From assembly GCA_947460825.1 (NCBI GenBank), contig CANHHA010000001.1, positions 62,001-126,000 of the forward strand: 64,000 bases of DNA, written 5' to 3'. This DNA is from Flavobacteriales bacterium. GTDB lineage: Bacteria; Bacteroidota; Bacteroidia; Flavobacteriales_D; Crocinitomicaceae. A program made the position numbers and the translations under genes. Shown here one piece after another: positions 53,239 to 62,811 of the stretch; the first letter of the stretch is position 1, and the number at the start of each line of letters is the position of its first letter. The notes beneath the pieces were generated by a model, which saw only the letters and a list, made by a program, of their open reading frames with translations, did no database searches and had not been told where the DNA came from.

Positions 53239-54636
53239 TTATAATTTATTAAAAATGAATCGACCTTCGGCCGATTTAATGAGATACATACCTGGATTAA
53301 GTGTTAATATATCTATACTGACTGATTCTGAATCAATAACATAAGAACCTATCATCAAACCCTCCATACTGTAAAGGGAAATCTCTTGAAATAAAAATCC
53401 TGTTAACGTAATTAAATCTGACGCCGGATTAGGATACAATGAAACTGAGTGCATGTGCTCTTGAATCATGGCATTGGTAATTTCCAAACAAACAGAGGTG
53501 TCTACGCATTGACCAATTCCAACAATAACCGAATAAAATCCATTACTCACAGGCAATGTGGATGAAACGGAACCGAGCATCGGCTGTTGCGTTGTGCAAT
53601 TAAACCATTGATATGAATACACGTTACTGTCAGGAAGTGCCTGGAGCACTGAACCATCAATAACAATGCTTGCATTAGGACTTGGCAATACAGATACTTG
53701 AAATGAGTCTATTGTTACACACCCATTTGGAGCTTGATACGAAAGCCACATCGTAGAGGAATTAGATGGTGTAACAATAATTGATGAACTTGTTGCCTGA
53801 TTTGACCACACATAGGTTCCTCCTAACAAATCCACGACGGCAAAAACCTGTTGGCTATTTCCTTCACAAATGTTATATCCAGGAACAAAAACACTTGGAT
53901 TTTGACCTACCGTAACCAAAATAGAATCTAAAATTGATGGACATCCATTGGTAGTATAGGTCACGTAATACACTTGTGTACTCAGTGGGTTAACGTAGAT
54001 GCTTTGACTACCCGAACCGGTAGACCATTGAAAACTTCCACCGTTAGGAAAAACATTCGCGCTTAACGCTACACTGTCTCCTTGACAAATTTGATAATCA
54101 CCGGTTTGAATAAGCGGTGCTATGCTCACCTGCACCGGCAGCGACGCTGCACTTGAACATCCATTTGGGGCCAAACAAGTCACATTGTAGGTTAGGTTTT
54201 GTGTTGGACTAACGCAAATCGTAGAGGATTGAACACCGTTACTCCATGAGAATTGGCTGCCTGGACTTCCGGAACTTGCCGTTAAACATATGGTTTGGCC
54301 ATTACAAATGGCATTGCCGGGAACATTTGAAGTTATAGTAACCGTGGGAGTAACATTAACCTGAACTTGGTAGGTAGCTGAAACCGTGGTTCCAAACAAG
54401 GTGTAGTTCACAGTATACGTAGTTGTTGAAGAGGGAGAAACAACAATGGATTGAGAGGAAGCATTTCCTGGTGACCAAGAATAGGTACCTCCTGCAGAAG
54501 AAGGCACAGCAGTTAAAGTCACACTTCCTCCGGTACAGATAGATAGGCCAGTCCCATTAATCGAAACAGATAATTGGGAAAACACCTGTCCGAGGAACAA
54601 GGATAAAGAAATAGTCAGTAACTTCGGAATCGTCAT
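53239..54636 (-). CDS. Type IX-secreted Ig-like repeat protein, type A sorting domain
   Basis: This protein of about 465 residues has a signal peptide (LGQVFSQ) and four to five Ig-like repeats of about 85 residues, each with a SWSPG or QWSTG type tryptophan motif and ICxGxSVxLTA-like opening. The end is a type A sorting domain (HSVSLYPNPASDLITL ... GMYLIKSAEGRFIFNKL). The frame also permits an ATG at 54645 (three residues longer). The box at 54649-54656 lies too close to that codon for a leader, so 54636 is preferred. It heads an operon with the core genes ychF, fahA and relA/spoT. Confidence 0.85.
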   Translation of the reverse strand: MTIPKLLTISLSLFLGQVFSQLSVSINGTGLSICTGGSVTLTAVPSSAGGTYSWSPGNASSQSIVVSPSSTTTYTVNYTLFGTTVSATYQVQVNVTPTVTITSNVPGNAICNGQTICLTASSGSPGSQFSWSNGVQSSTICVSPTQNLTYNVTCLAPNGCSSAASLPVQVSIAPLIQTGDYQICQGDSVALSANVFPNGGSFQWSTGSGSQSIYVNPLSTQVYYVTYTTNGCPSILDSILVTVGQNPSVFVPGYNICEGNSQQVFAVVDLLGGTYVWSNQATSSSIIVTPSNSSTMWLSYQAPNGCVTIDSFQVSVLPSPNASIVIDGSVLQALPDSNVYSYQWFNCTTQQPMLGSVSSTLPVSNGFYSVIVGIGQCVDTSVCLEITNAMIQEHMHSVSLYPNPASDLITLTGFLFQEISLYSMEGLMIGSYVIDSESVSIDILTLNPGMYLIKSAEGRFIFNKL

Positions 54637-54648
54637 AATTTTCATCTA

Positions 54649-54656
54649 CAAATTTA
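54649..54656 (-). promoter_or_regulatory. -7 box for the type IX cargo-ychF operon
   Basis: TAAATTTG on the minus strand matches TAnnTTTG and ends 12 bases before the ATG at 54636, in the 28-base divergent gap with the M28 peptidase gene. Confidence 0.5.
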
Positions 54657-54664
54657 ATTGAAAT

Positions 54665-56041
54665 ATGCGTAAAAAATTCGTTTTAATGTCTATTGGCCTT
54701 ACATTTTGTCAATTTATTTTCGCTCAGAGTCAAGAGGATAAAATGATTCGTAGGATATATGACGAAGCCTTACTCAGGGGACATGCCTATGAAGATTTGC
54801 GCTCACTCTGTAAAGACATTGGACCCCGGCTCTCTGGAAGTTCAGAAGCTGCGATGTCTATTCGATGGTCGGAACAGAAAATGCGTTCATACGGTTTTGA
54901 TCGTGTTTATCTGGAACCGATTATGGTGCCCCATTGGGAGCGTGGTAACCCAGAAGCGGCATGGATTACGCATCCGAATGGAGTACTTGAGAAAATAAAC
55001 ATATGTGCCCTCGGAGGCTCTGTGTCCACCCAAGGGATGATGGAAGGAGAGTTGGTTATGTTTAACGCGTTAGCAGACCTTACCAAGGCAAAACCCAAGG
55101 ATGTATCAGGGAAAATTGTATTTATCAATCAACCCATGAATGCTGCTGAAATACAAACCTTCAAGGCGTATGGCGCGTGTTATCCAATTCGTGGAAACGG
55201 CGCTATTGAAGCCTCCAAACTCGGTGCTAAAGCGGTACTTATTCGTTCACTCGGTTTGCCGAATGATGACTTTCCGCATACGGGAAGCATGCGTTATGAG
55301 GACAGCATAAAAAAAATACCTGCTGCAGCGCTCTCAACTCAAGATGCTGAACGTGTGGCGGACATACTGGCATCAGGTGTTTCCTTATCTTTTTCAATGG
55401 AAATGGATTGTCGAAATTTCCCAGATGAGCCTTCATTCAATGTGATAGGGGAATTATTGGGGACCAAATATCCCAATGAGATCATCACCATAGGCGGCCA
55501 TTTAGACTCATGGGACCAGGGAGAAGGCGCGCATGACGACGGCGCTGGAGTGATTCATTGCCTGGAGGCTTTGCGAATACTAAAAACCCTAGGATATAAA
55601 CCCGAACATACCCTGCGTGTTGTATTTTTTATGAATGAAGAGAATGGGAACATGGGTGGAAAAAGTTATGCGAAATGGGTAAAGGAGAAGAATGAAACGC
55701 ACATTGCCGCACTGGAGAGTGATCGTGGTGGGTTTACCCCAAGAGGATTTGGATGTGATGGAAACGATTCGGTATACCTTAAATTTATAGCTTTAGAACC
55801 CTTATTCAAACCCTATGATCTTCATATCTGGGAAAAAGGCGGCGGCGGCGTGGACATTGGCCCATTAAAAAATGAATTTAAAGACATTACCCTGTTTGGA
55901 TTTATCCCGGATTCTCAACGTTACTTTGACTTTCATCACGCGGACAGCGATGTATTTGAATCCGTAAATAAACGAGAATTGGAACTGGGTGCGGCAGCCA
56001 TTGCATCCCTTGTATTCCTGATGGATAAGGTATTGTTTTAA
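54665..56041 (+). CDS. Secreted M28-family metallopeptidase
   Basis: This 458-residue exported peptidase has a signal peptide (CQFIFAQ). The M28 zinc motifs are GGHLDSWDQGEGAHDDGAG, FMNEENGNMGGKSYAKW and SDRGG, with FHHADSDVFE near the end. The two zinc ions bind H, D, E, D and H in these segments. An inserted PA-like domain lies between the N-terminal part and the catalytic domain. It is likely a carboxypeptidase or aminopeptidase for exported peptides. Confidence 0.9.
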   Translation: MRKKFVLMSIGLTFCQFIFAQSQEDKMIRRIYDEALLRGHAYEDLRSLCKDIGPRLSGSSEAAMSIRWSEQKMRSYGFDRVYLEPIMVPHWERGNPEAAWITHPNGVLEKINICALGGSVSTQGMMEGELVMFNALADLTKAKPKDVSGKIVFINQPMNAAEIQTFKAYGACYPIRGNGAIEASKLGAKAVLIRSLGLPNDDFPHTGSMRYEDSIKKIPAAALSTQDAERVADILASGVSLSFSMEMDCRNFPDEPSFNVIGELLGTKYPNEIITIGGHLDSWDQGEGAHDDGAGVIHCLEALRILKTLGYKPEHTLRVVFFMNEENGNMGGKSYAKWVKEKNETHIAALESDRGGFTPRGFGCDGNDSVYLKFIALEPLFKPYDLHIWEKGGGGVDIGPLKNEFKDITLFGFIPDSQRYFDFHHADSDVFESVNKRELELGAAAIASLVFLMDKVLF

Positions 56042-56104
56042 GGGTTACCTCGTATAGAATTAGGATAAGCAGGTGGCAGTATTATGCTTTAAAACCTTGT
56101 TTTA

Positions 56105-56389
56105 CTACTTTAGATCTTCTGCTTTAAGTGCCTTAACAGAAGGACATTGCTCGTATTCTACTTCAAAATCCTTCAATTCCTCCGGCGACATCTTGCTAGT
56201 CATTGCGTTGCATTTACTAAAGACCTTTTGATATTTCTTATTTCCAAGCACGCGCATCTTTTTGATGGGATCCGACGTTTTATTAATTTCTTTCACCGCT
56301 TTCACATGAGCATCGGCGCACTCGCAAACTTTTGATTTGCAAGAAACAATAACAAGGGCTAGAAATAATCCAAACAAAATCGTTCTCAT
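56105..56389 (-). CDS. Small lipoprotein, helical, unknown
   Basis: This 94-residue lipoprotein has the lipobox LVIVSC (cysteine 17) and a helical mature part with four further cysteines (KVCECADAHVK, FSKCNAM, EYEQCP) that could form disulfides. It follows yajC by 4 bases and may be co-transcribed. No named family is known to me; similar small proteins occur next to core genes in Flavobacteriales. Confidence 0.65.
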   Translation of the reverse strand: MRTILFGLFLALVIVSCKSKVCECADAHVKAVKEINKTSDPIKKMRVLGNKKYQKVFSKCNAMTSKMSPEELKDFEVEYEQCPSVKALKAEDLK

Positions 56390-56393
56390 GAGC

Positions 56394-56678
56394 TTACTTA
56401 ATTGCTGTCAATTGGTCTGCGGCAGATTGCGAAATCGCACTTTTCTCCACACGAATTTTGGTTCCTTCGGATGAAATTAGGACAGTGGATTCGGCAATTT
56501 CTAAAATTTTACCATGAACTCCTCCGATGGTTACTACTTTATCCCCTGGTTTCATCGCTTCGCGAAACTTCTTAAGTTCCTTTTGTTTTTTAGCTTGTGG
56601 TCGTATCATAAACAAATAGAAAATTGCAATCATTGCAACGATCATTATCAACGAACTAATAGAATTTCCTCCACCCAT
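56394..56678 (-). CDS. yajC: Sec translocase subunit YajC
   Basis: This 94-residue protein has one N-terminal membrane helix (LIMIVAMIAIFYLFMIRPQ) and the YajC signature RPQAKKQKELKKFREAMKPGDKVVTIGGVHG. It is the usual small SecDF partner. It lies 1 base after the DUF1573 gene. Confidence 0.93.
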   Translation of the reverse strand: MGGGNSISSLIMIVAMIAIFYLFMIRPQAKKQKELKKFREAMKPGDKVVTIGGVHGKILEIAESTVLISSEGTKIRVEKSAISQSAADQLTAIK

Positions 56679-56679
56679 T

Positions 56680-57069
56680 TTACTTAATTTTAGCTTTGAT
56701 TATCAACACTTTAGTAGACGGTGTTGTGTTCGTCATTATGGTAACTGATTTAGTAACTTCTTTCGAAGACTCATTTGCCGTATTTACTTTTGCAATTATC
56801 TTGGTTGACGCCCCCGGCTGAATTGGCTTCGAGGGTTTATCAGCCACGGTGCATGAACACGAAGGACGAACCTCACCAAAAACCAAAGGGTGATCTCCGG
56901 TATTTTTAACAATAAACACAGCTCGAATCACTTCTCCCTTAATTACAGTACCTGCATCGTAAACTTCGTTCACTTCAATACTTGTCTTTTTTCCAATTTC
57001 AACCGATTCCCCTTCACTCGAGCACGAGAAAATCAAGGGTAAAACCAATAAAACAATTAACTTTTTCAT
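56680..57069 (-). CDS. DUF1573 lipoprotein
   Basis: This 129-residue lipoprotein has the lipobox LIFSC (cysteine 16) and the DUF1573 Ig-like fold: AVFIVKNTGDHPLVF followed by VRPSCSCTVADKPSKPIQPG. These proteins are usual beside nusB and yajC in Bacteroidota. Function is not known; the fold suggests a periplasmic structural role. It follows nusB by 5 bases. Confidence 0.85.
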   Translation of the reverse strand: MKKLIVLLVLPLIFSCSSEGESVEIGKKTSIEVNEVYDAGTVIKGEVIRAVFIVKNTGDHPLVFGEVRPSCSCTVADKPSKPIQPGASTKIIAKVNTANESSKEVTKSVTIMTNTTPSTKVLIIKAKIK

Positions 57070-57074
57070 AGTGT

Positions 57075-58022
57075 CTAATCTAATAATCCTCTTCCTGTTT
57101 TTATCATTCGTTTTTCTGACTTGAATTTCTCTATAATTTTATCTAAAATTCCGTTGATAAAGATATTACTTTTTGGAGTACTGTAAAACTTAGAAATTTC
57201 AATGTATTCATTCAAGGTGACTTTTGCGGGAATGCTCTGAAAAAACAAAAGTTCGGTTATACCCATTTTCAAGAGCACCATATCCATTTTGGCAATACGA
57301 TCTGTCTCCCAGTTATCCACCATGGCTGTAATTAGCACATCATATTCCACATTATTCTGAATGGTTTTGCGCAATAAATCATGCACAAAGGTAGATTCAT
57401 CTGCTGGATCTTTATACAAAGGCAAGGGCGAGAAATCCTCTCCTGGCTTCATTGCTTTGATTGTTTTCAGCACCATGGAACAACATAAATCCAAATCGTC
57501 CATCCAATAAATACTCTTTTCATCGAAGAAATTGTATAACCATGGAGAATTTGCCACAGAGTCCTTAAACAATTGCAATACAAATGCACGGTCCACCTCA
57601 TATCCGTTTTCCTCATTGCTCATATACAACACGTAGGCTTCAGATTCTAAAATCGAATTGAACATTTTCCGAAACATTTCTTGAGACTCCGCTCCCATCC
57701 AATTTACCTTTCGTTTTTTCGAGATTTCACCAAGAATTTCGGCGTTAGATAATTGATTAATCAGCAGATTATCTACAAAACGCATGTTTGGATTTAAATC
57801 TTCCGAACTTGGACGCAATTTTTTCTTGCGGTTCTCCATTTTATTTTCTGCAGCTCGAATCAATTCATCAAAGGTGAGTAACAGGTATAAATACATGTCG
57901 TACATCCGATCCAAAGAAACGTTTAATTCCCTGTCTGTTTTAATGAAATCCTGCTCGTTGCTTTGATAATGTGCATAAAGTAACTGCAACACTTTAATCC
58001 TTAAATGCCTGCGATTCAACAT
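57075..58022 (-). CDS. nusB: Transcription antitermination protein NusB (long form)
   Basis: This 315-residue protein has a conserved C-terminal NusB domain (MDMVLLKMGITELLFFQSIPAKVTLNEYIEISKFY). Most bacteria have about 140 residues; Bacteroidota have this extended N-terminal region of unknown role. NusB binds boxA RNA in rRNA antitermination. It follows the dehydrogenase gene by 3 bases. Confidence 0.92.
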   Translation of the reverse strand: MLNRRHLRIKVLQLLYAHYQSNEQDFIKTDRELNVSLDRMYDMYLYLLLTFDELIRAAENKMENRKKKLRPSSEDLNPNMRFVDNLLINQLSNAEILGEISKKRKVNWMGAESQEMFRKMFNSILESEAYVLYMSNEENGYEVDRAFVLQLFKDSVANSPWLYNFFDEKSIYWMDDLDLCCSMVLKTIKAMKPGEDFSPLPLYKDPADESTFVHDLLRKTIQNNVEYDVLITAMVDNWETDRIAKMDMVLLKMGITELLFFQSIPAKVTLNEYIEISKFYSTPKSNIFINGILDKIIEKFKSEKRMIKTGRGLLD

Positions 58023-58025
58023 GTT

Positions 58026-59114
58026 TTATAGATTCAACCCTCCATTACGCTCAATTCGTTCTTCAGCCATTCGGTTTGCAATTTGATACGTAGGTATCGA
58101 TTCATTCTTTGATCGTTCCAGAATTTGGTAAATCGTTTGATAAATTTCTCCTGCTTTTTGATGCGACCATTCCAAACTCAAGCCTGATACTTCAGAAAAA
58201 CAATTGATTACCCCGCCTGCATTAATGGCATAATCCGGAGCATACAAAATCCCTTTTTCCATCACGGCCATTCCGTGCTTCTGTTCATCTGCTAATTGAT
58301 TGTTTGCCGCACCTGAAATAATACTGCAAGACAGTCGAGCCAACGTATCATCATTCACCGTCGCACCTAGGGCACAGGGCGCGTAGATGTCCATCGGTAC
58401 ATCATAAATTTCCTGTGGCGCAACCACGGAGGCACCATAGGCTTCTGCAACTTTTTTCAAGGTTTCTTCATGAATGTCGGTGATAAAAATCTTTGCCCCC
58501 TCAGAGGCCAGATGCTTCACTAAATATTGACCGACATGACCTACACCCTGCACAGCCACGGTTCTTCCGCTGAGGCTATCTGTACCAAATTGCATTTTTG
58601 CACATGCTTTCATCCCCACATAAACCCCGTAAGCAGTTACAGGAGATGGATCCCCGCTTTTACCCGGCAAGCCAACTACATAATTTGTTTCTTTACTTAC
58701 ATGTACCATGTCATCTGGAGAAATACCCACATCTTCTGCGGTAATATATTTTCCTGCTAATCCATTTACAAACTGACCGAATCTCCGAAATAATGCTTCC
58801 GATTTCATGGTCCGAGCGTCCCCGATGATCACTGCTTTCCCACCGCCTAGGTCCAAGTTAGAAATTGAATTTTTGTAAGTCATCCCGCGAGAAAGCCGCA
58901 ACACATCATTCAGTGCATCCGCTTCATTGTTGTACATCCACATGCGCGTTCCACCGAGGGCTGGTCCGAGCACTGTATTATGAACTGCGATGATAGCTTT
59001 CAAACCTGTTTTTGCATCGTTACAAAAAAGAACCTGTTCGTGACCCATTTTGGTTAATTGAACCAAGATTCCATCAACGGTGTTTGTTGTTGAAATGATG
59101 TTGCTTGTATTCAT
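58026..59114 (-). CDS. Leucine/valine-type amino acid dehydrogenase
   Basis: This 362-residue oxidoreductase has LGGGKAVIIGD carrying the catalytic lysine, ALGGTRMWMY in the substrate pocket, and the NAD site VQGVGHVGQYL. It deaminates a branched or aromatic amino acid reversibly to the keto acid. It is in the leucine/phenylalanine/valine dehydrogenase group rather than glutamate, from its length and the absence of a glutamate-specific insert. It begins the nusB-DUF1573-yajC unit. Confidence 0.9.
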   Translation of the reverse strand: MNTSNIISTTNTVDGILVQLTKMGHEQVLFCNDAKTGLKAIIAVHNTVLGPALGGTRMWMYNNEADALNDVLRLSRGMTYKNSISNLDLGGGKAVIIGDARTMKSEALFRRFGQFVNGLAGKYITAEDVGISPDDMVHVSKETNYVVGLPGKSGDPSPVTAYGVYVGMKACAKMQFGTDSLSGRTVAVQGVGHVGQYLVKHLASEGAKIFITDIHEETLKKVAEAYGASVVAPQEIYDVPMDIYAPCALGATVNDDTLARLSCSIISGAANNQLADEQKHGMAVMEKGILYAPDYAINAGGVINCFSEVSGLSLEWSHQKAGEIYQTIYQILERSKNESIPTYQIANRMAEERIERNGGLNL

Positions 59115-59151
59115 GCCTTTTAAATTGAATAAGAATCGTACATTTTAATAG

Positions 59152-59159
59152 TACCTTTG
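59152..59159 (+). promoter_or_regulatory. -7 box for the ABC exporter gene
   Basis: TACCTTTG matches TAnnTTTG and gives a leader of about 30 bases to the ATG at 59196. An upstream TTG at 59125-59127 is a possible -33 element, with a spacing of 24. Confidence 0.5.
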
Positions 59160-59195
59160 TACCGGTTTGGTCGGCAAAAATAGAAAATAAATCCC

Positions 59196-60956
59196 ATGAA
59201 GTCTCTACGGAGTTTGAACAAATATTTCATCAGTTATAAATGGAGATTCCTACTTGGAATTCTATTCACCGTGATTAGCAATTACTTTGCAGTAAAAATG
59301 CCCAAATTCGTGCAGGTATCCATTGACGGATTACAAAAAACTGGAGTAAGCACGCAATTAGAAGATGCCTTATGGCTCTCTTTTAAGATTGGAGGGTTGT
59401 ATTTATTGCTATCCGCGACCAAAGGTTTTTTCTTGTTTTTAATGCGACAAACGATCATTGTCATGTCGCGATGGATTGAGTTTGATTTAAAACAGGCCAT
59501 ATATACACACTACCAAACCTTAGACGCTGACTTTTACAAACGCAATCGAATTGGGGATTTGATGAATCGAATTTCTGAGGATGTGGGGCAAGTACGGATG
59601 TATTTAGGGCCTGGAGTCATGTATTCGATCAACTTAACGGTGTTAACCGTATTGAGTTTATATCAGATGGCGCAAATCAGTACCACCCTAACCCTCTTTG
59701 CGCTTATCCCGCTGCCCTTGATGTCCTTCATTATTTACAAGGTATCCAACAAAATCAATCTTGCCAGTAAACATGTACAAGAGGAGCAATCTAAGATATC
59801 TACACTGGCGCAAGAAACGTTTTCAGGGATTCGCTTAATTAAAGCCTACAACCAATTTGGCCCAATGAGCGATCGAATGGAAAATGCGGCGAATACCTAT
59901 AAACAAAAAAGTATGCGATTAATGCTCATCAATGCGCTTTTTATGCCGAGCATTATGCTGTTAATTGGATTAAGTACCCTCATCGTAATCTATGTTGGTG
60001 GGATGCTTACGGCAACACATCAAATTAGCTTGGGGGGAATAGTGGCCTTTATTTTCTATGTCAACAACTTAACATGGCCTTTTGTATCGATAGGATGGGT
60101 AACCTCGATTATACAACGTGCAGAAGCATCACAGCAACGGATCAATGAATTTCTTGATACCAAGCCAACGATTGCAAACCCCAGTAATGAATCCTTTGTA
60201 TTAACCGGAGATATTGTTTTAAACGCCGTAAGTTTCACCTATGCAAATACCGGCATCCGAGCCCTTCACAACCTAAGTTTTACTATTAAGCCAGGACAAC
60301 ACTTAGGCATTCTTGGAAAAACAGGCAGTGGTAAGTCTAGTGTACTTCAATTGTTAGGCCGGCAATTTGATCCCAACTCGGGAACCATTCATGTTAACGG
60401 TCAAGCCCTCGATGGCATTAACCTCCAAGATTATCGTTCTCAGATGGCTGTTGTTCCTCAAGAGGTGTTTTTATTTTCTGATACCATTCGAAATAACGTA
60501 GCATTTGGCGCACTTGATGCGGTATCGGATGAGGCAATCATTGATGTGTTGAAAAAAGCACATGTGTGGCATAATATCGAAGAGTTTCCAGAAAAGCTCG
60601 ATACACCACTCGGCGAATTGGGTGTAAACCTCAGTGGTGGTCAGAAACAGCGCATAAGCATTGCACGGGCACTCATTCGAAACCCTAAACTTTTGGTATT
60701 AGACGATTGTCTTTCCGCGGTAGATACTGAAACGGAAGAAATTATCTTGAATGAACTCCGTGTGCTAGCTCAAAAACCAAGCATTGTATTTGTAAGCCAC
60801 CGAATTTCTACCCTGCGAAATTGCGAGCAGATTATAGTAATGAATGAGGGGGAAATTATTGAAATGGGAAGTCCGGAGGAGCTGATGAAACAAAAAGGGG
60901 TGTACTACGAAACCTATCACCAGCAGCTCAACGAAGATCAATCAACGGATGCATGA
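59196..60956 (+). CDS. ABC exporter, fused permease and ATPase (MsbA-like)
   Basis: This 586-residue half-transporter has six membrane helices in the first 320 residues and a nucleotide-binding domain: Walker A GKTGSGKSS, Q-loop AVVPQEVFLFSD, signature LSGGQKQR, Walker B LLVLDDCLSAVD, and H-loop SHR. It is a homodimeric type IV exporter for lipids or drugs. The next gene starts within its last codon (4-base overlap). Confidence 0.92.
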   Translation: MKSLRSLNKYFISYKWRFLLGILFTVISNYFAVKMPKFVQVSIDGLQKTGVSTQLEDALWLSFKIGGLYLLLSATKGFFLFLMRQTIIVMSRWIEFDLKQAIYTHYQTLDADFYKRNRIGDLMNRISEDVGQVRMYLGPGVMYSINLTVLTVLSLYQMAQISTTLTLFALIPLPLMSFIIYKVSNKINLASKHVQEEQSKISTLAQETFSGIRLIKAYNQFGPMSDRMENAANTYKQKSMRLMLINALFMPSIMLLIGLSTLIVIYVGGMLTATHQISLGGIVAFIFYVNNLTWPFVSIGWVTSIIQRAEASQQRINEFLDTKPTIANPSNESFVLTGDIVLNAVSFTYANTGIRALHNLSFTIKPGQHLGILGKTGSGKSSVLQLLGRQFDPNSGTIHVNGQALDGINLQDYRSQMAVVPQEVFLFSDTIRNNVAFGALDAVSDEAIIDVLKKAHVWHNIEEFPEKLDTPLGELGVNLSGGQKQRISIARALIRNPKLLVLDDCLSAVDTETEEIILNELRVLAQKPSIVFVSHRISTLRNCEQIIVMNEGEIIEMGSPEELMKQKGVYYETYHQQLNEDQSTDA

Positions 60957-61480
60957 AACGGATTGGTTTAATCTCTGATACGCACGACTATTTAGGTGCT
61001 GATGTCTGTTCCTACCTTTCCGATGTAGATGAAATTTGGCACGCAGGTGACATTGGGTCCTTGGCTGTGCTCGATAAAATTCGTGAATTGAAACCCTGCC
61101 GAGTAGTGTACGGAAATATCGATGGAGCAACACTCAGAAATGAAACCAAGGTGTTGGAGTGCTTTGAAATTGAAGGACTAAAAGTTTGTATGACACACAT
61201 CGCTGGTCGTCCGGAAAAATTAGCAGATTCCATTAAAGACCTCCTGCGGCTCGAAAAACCAGGTTTATTCATTTGCGGGCATTCTCACATCACCTTAGTA
61301 AAATACGTTAAGGAACGAAATGTGCTGTGGATGAATCCCGGTGCATGTGGGATTAAAGGGTTCCACAAGGCTCGAACTCTACTTAGATTTACGATTGAAA
61401 TGGGGAAATGTAAAGACCTGGAATTGATTGAGTTAAATCGTTATCCTTCCCATGAAGATAACCAAGCATCCGCTGGATAA
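60953..61480 (+). CDS. YfcE-like metallophosphoesterase
   Basis: This 175-residue calcineurin-like phosphoesterase carries the metal motifs SDTHDYLG, HAGDIGS, YGNIDG, MTHIAGRP and CGHSHI. It should cleave phosphodiesters with two metal ions. It overlaps the ABC gene by 4 bases and hisS tail to tail by 40 bases. The overlap is real because both ends keep conserved length. Confidence 0.9.
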   Translation: MKRIGLISDTHDYLGADVCSYLSDVDEIWHAGDIGSLAVLDKIRELKPCRVVYGNIDGATLRNETKVLECFEIEGLKVCMTHIAGRPEKLADSIKDLLRLEKPGLFICGHSHITLVKYVKERNVLWMNPGACGIKGFHKARTLLRFTIEMGKCKDLELIELNRYPSHEDNQASAG

Positions 61481-62811
61481 GTATGTTGCTCGCCTGACTC
61501 CATATGTTTTAAGATCACGATGCCTTTTTGACGCTCTTCTTCGCCATAAAACAATACCCACTTTGCTCCTTTTTCGTTGGCATACTTCAGCTGCTTTTGC
61601 AATTTAGTTTGCGATGGATAAACCTCTGCAACCTTGCCCAAATCCCGAACGGAATTCGCCCAAATGGCACATTGATCCGCTTCGGTTTCTGAAAAATTTA
61701 GAAACAATACGTCAGGACCACTGCGTAAATCGCGTGGAAATAACTCCAAAGTTTCCATAATATCATAGATTCGATCCGCACCAAAAGAGATCCCCACGCC
61801 GGATAAGCCTTTAAGGCCGAAAAGCCCAGTTAAATCATCATATCTCCCACCACCACATATACTTCCCATCACCACCTCATGCGCTTTTACCTCAATAATA
61901 GCTCCCGTGTAATAATTTAAGCCTCGTGCCAAAGTCACATCCAATTCTAATTGTCCTTTTACTAGGGGATTATCCCTGAACTTGCTGTGAATGTAGCTTA
62001 ATTCTTCTAGGCCTTTCATACCTATTTCACTCTTTGATAGAAATGCAGAAAGGAAGGAAATCCGTTCTTCAAACGAACCTTTTAGTTGAAACAAGGGTTT
62101 GATCGAATCGATCACGGAAGCTTCAAATCCTTTGCCCATCAACTCGTTGATTACCCCAACCTCACCAATTTTATCCAATTTATCGAGCGCTACGGTTAGG
62201 TGAATCAAGTGCTCAGAGGCATTGCACACTTCAGCGATACCACTCAATACTTTTCTATTGTTGAGTTTGATGGTAAACCCGGGTAATTTTAAGGTACTAA
62301 GCACTTGATCAATCACTTGAATAAGTTCCACTTCATTGCGCAACGAATCACTCCCTACGACATCCCCGTCGCATTGATAAAACTCCTGGTACCTCCCATG
62401 TTGAGGACGATCCGCTCTCCAGACGGGCTGAATTTGATAGCGTTTAAAGGGAAAACTAAGTTCATGCTGATGTTGTACCACAAAACGAGCAAAAGGAACG
62501 GTTAAATCGTAACGCAGTGCTTTTTCAGACAAGGAATTCGCAAAACGAGGCAGGTTATCCGAGGCCAAAGCGTCTAGGTCCGCCTTGCGCACTTTTTCGC
62601 CGGAATTTAGAATGCGAAAAATCAAGCGATCGCCTTCTTCCCCATATTTGCCCATTAACGTGCTTGATAACTCAAAACTTGGGGTTTCAATAGGCTGAAA
62701 ACCAAAACGATTGAACGCGGTTGAAATGGTAGAAAAAATCAAATTTCGCTTCAAGACATCTTCAGGCAAAAAATCCCTTGTACCCTTTGGAATCGCTGGT
62801 TTTTGACTCAT
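61441..62811 (-). CDS. hisS: Histidyl-tRNA synthetase
   Basis: This 456-residue class II synthetase starts at MSQKPAIPKGTRDFLPED and has motif 2 FKRYQIQPVWRADRPQHGRYQEFYQCD, histidine-A LARGLNYYTGAIIEV and motif 3 GVGISFGADRIYD. The ATG at 62811 is used, because a longer frame to 63015 would lie within ppx/gppA and adds 68 unrelated residues. The start overlaps the upstream stop by 4 bases (ATGA). Confidence 0.96.
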   Translation of the reverse strand: MSQKPAIPKGTRDFLPEDVLKRNLIFSTISTAFNRFGFQPIETPSFELSSTLMGKYGEEGDRLIFRILNSGEKVRKADLDALASDNLPRFANSLSEKALRYDLTVPFARFVVQHQHELSFPFKRYQIQPVWRADRPQHGRYQEFYQCDGDVVGSDSLRNEVELIQVIDQVLSTLKLPGFTIKLNNRKVLSGIAEVCNASEHLIHLTVALDKLDKIGEVGVINELMGKGFEASVIDSIKPLFQLKGSFEERISFLSAFLSKSEIGMKGLEELSYIHSKFRDNPLVKGQLELDVTLARGLNYYTGAIIEVKAHEVVMGSICGGGRYDDLTGLFGLKGLSGVGISFGADRIYDIMETLELFPRDLRSGPDVLFLNFSETEADQCAIWANSVRDLGKVAEVYPSQTKLQKQLKYANEKGAKWVLFYGEEERQKGIVILKHMESGEQHTYPADAWLSSWEG

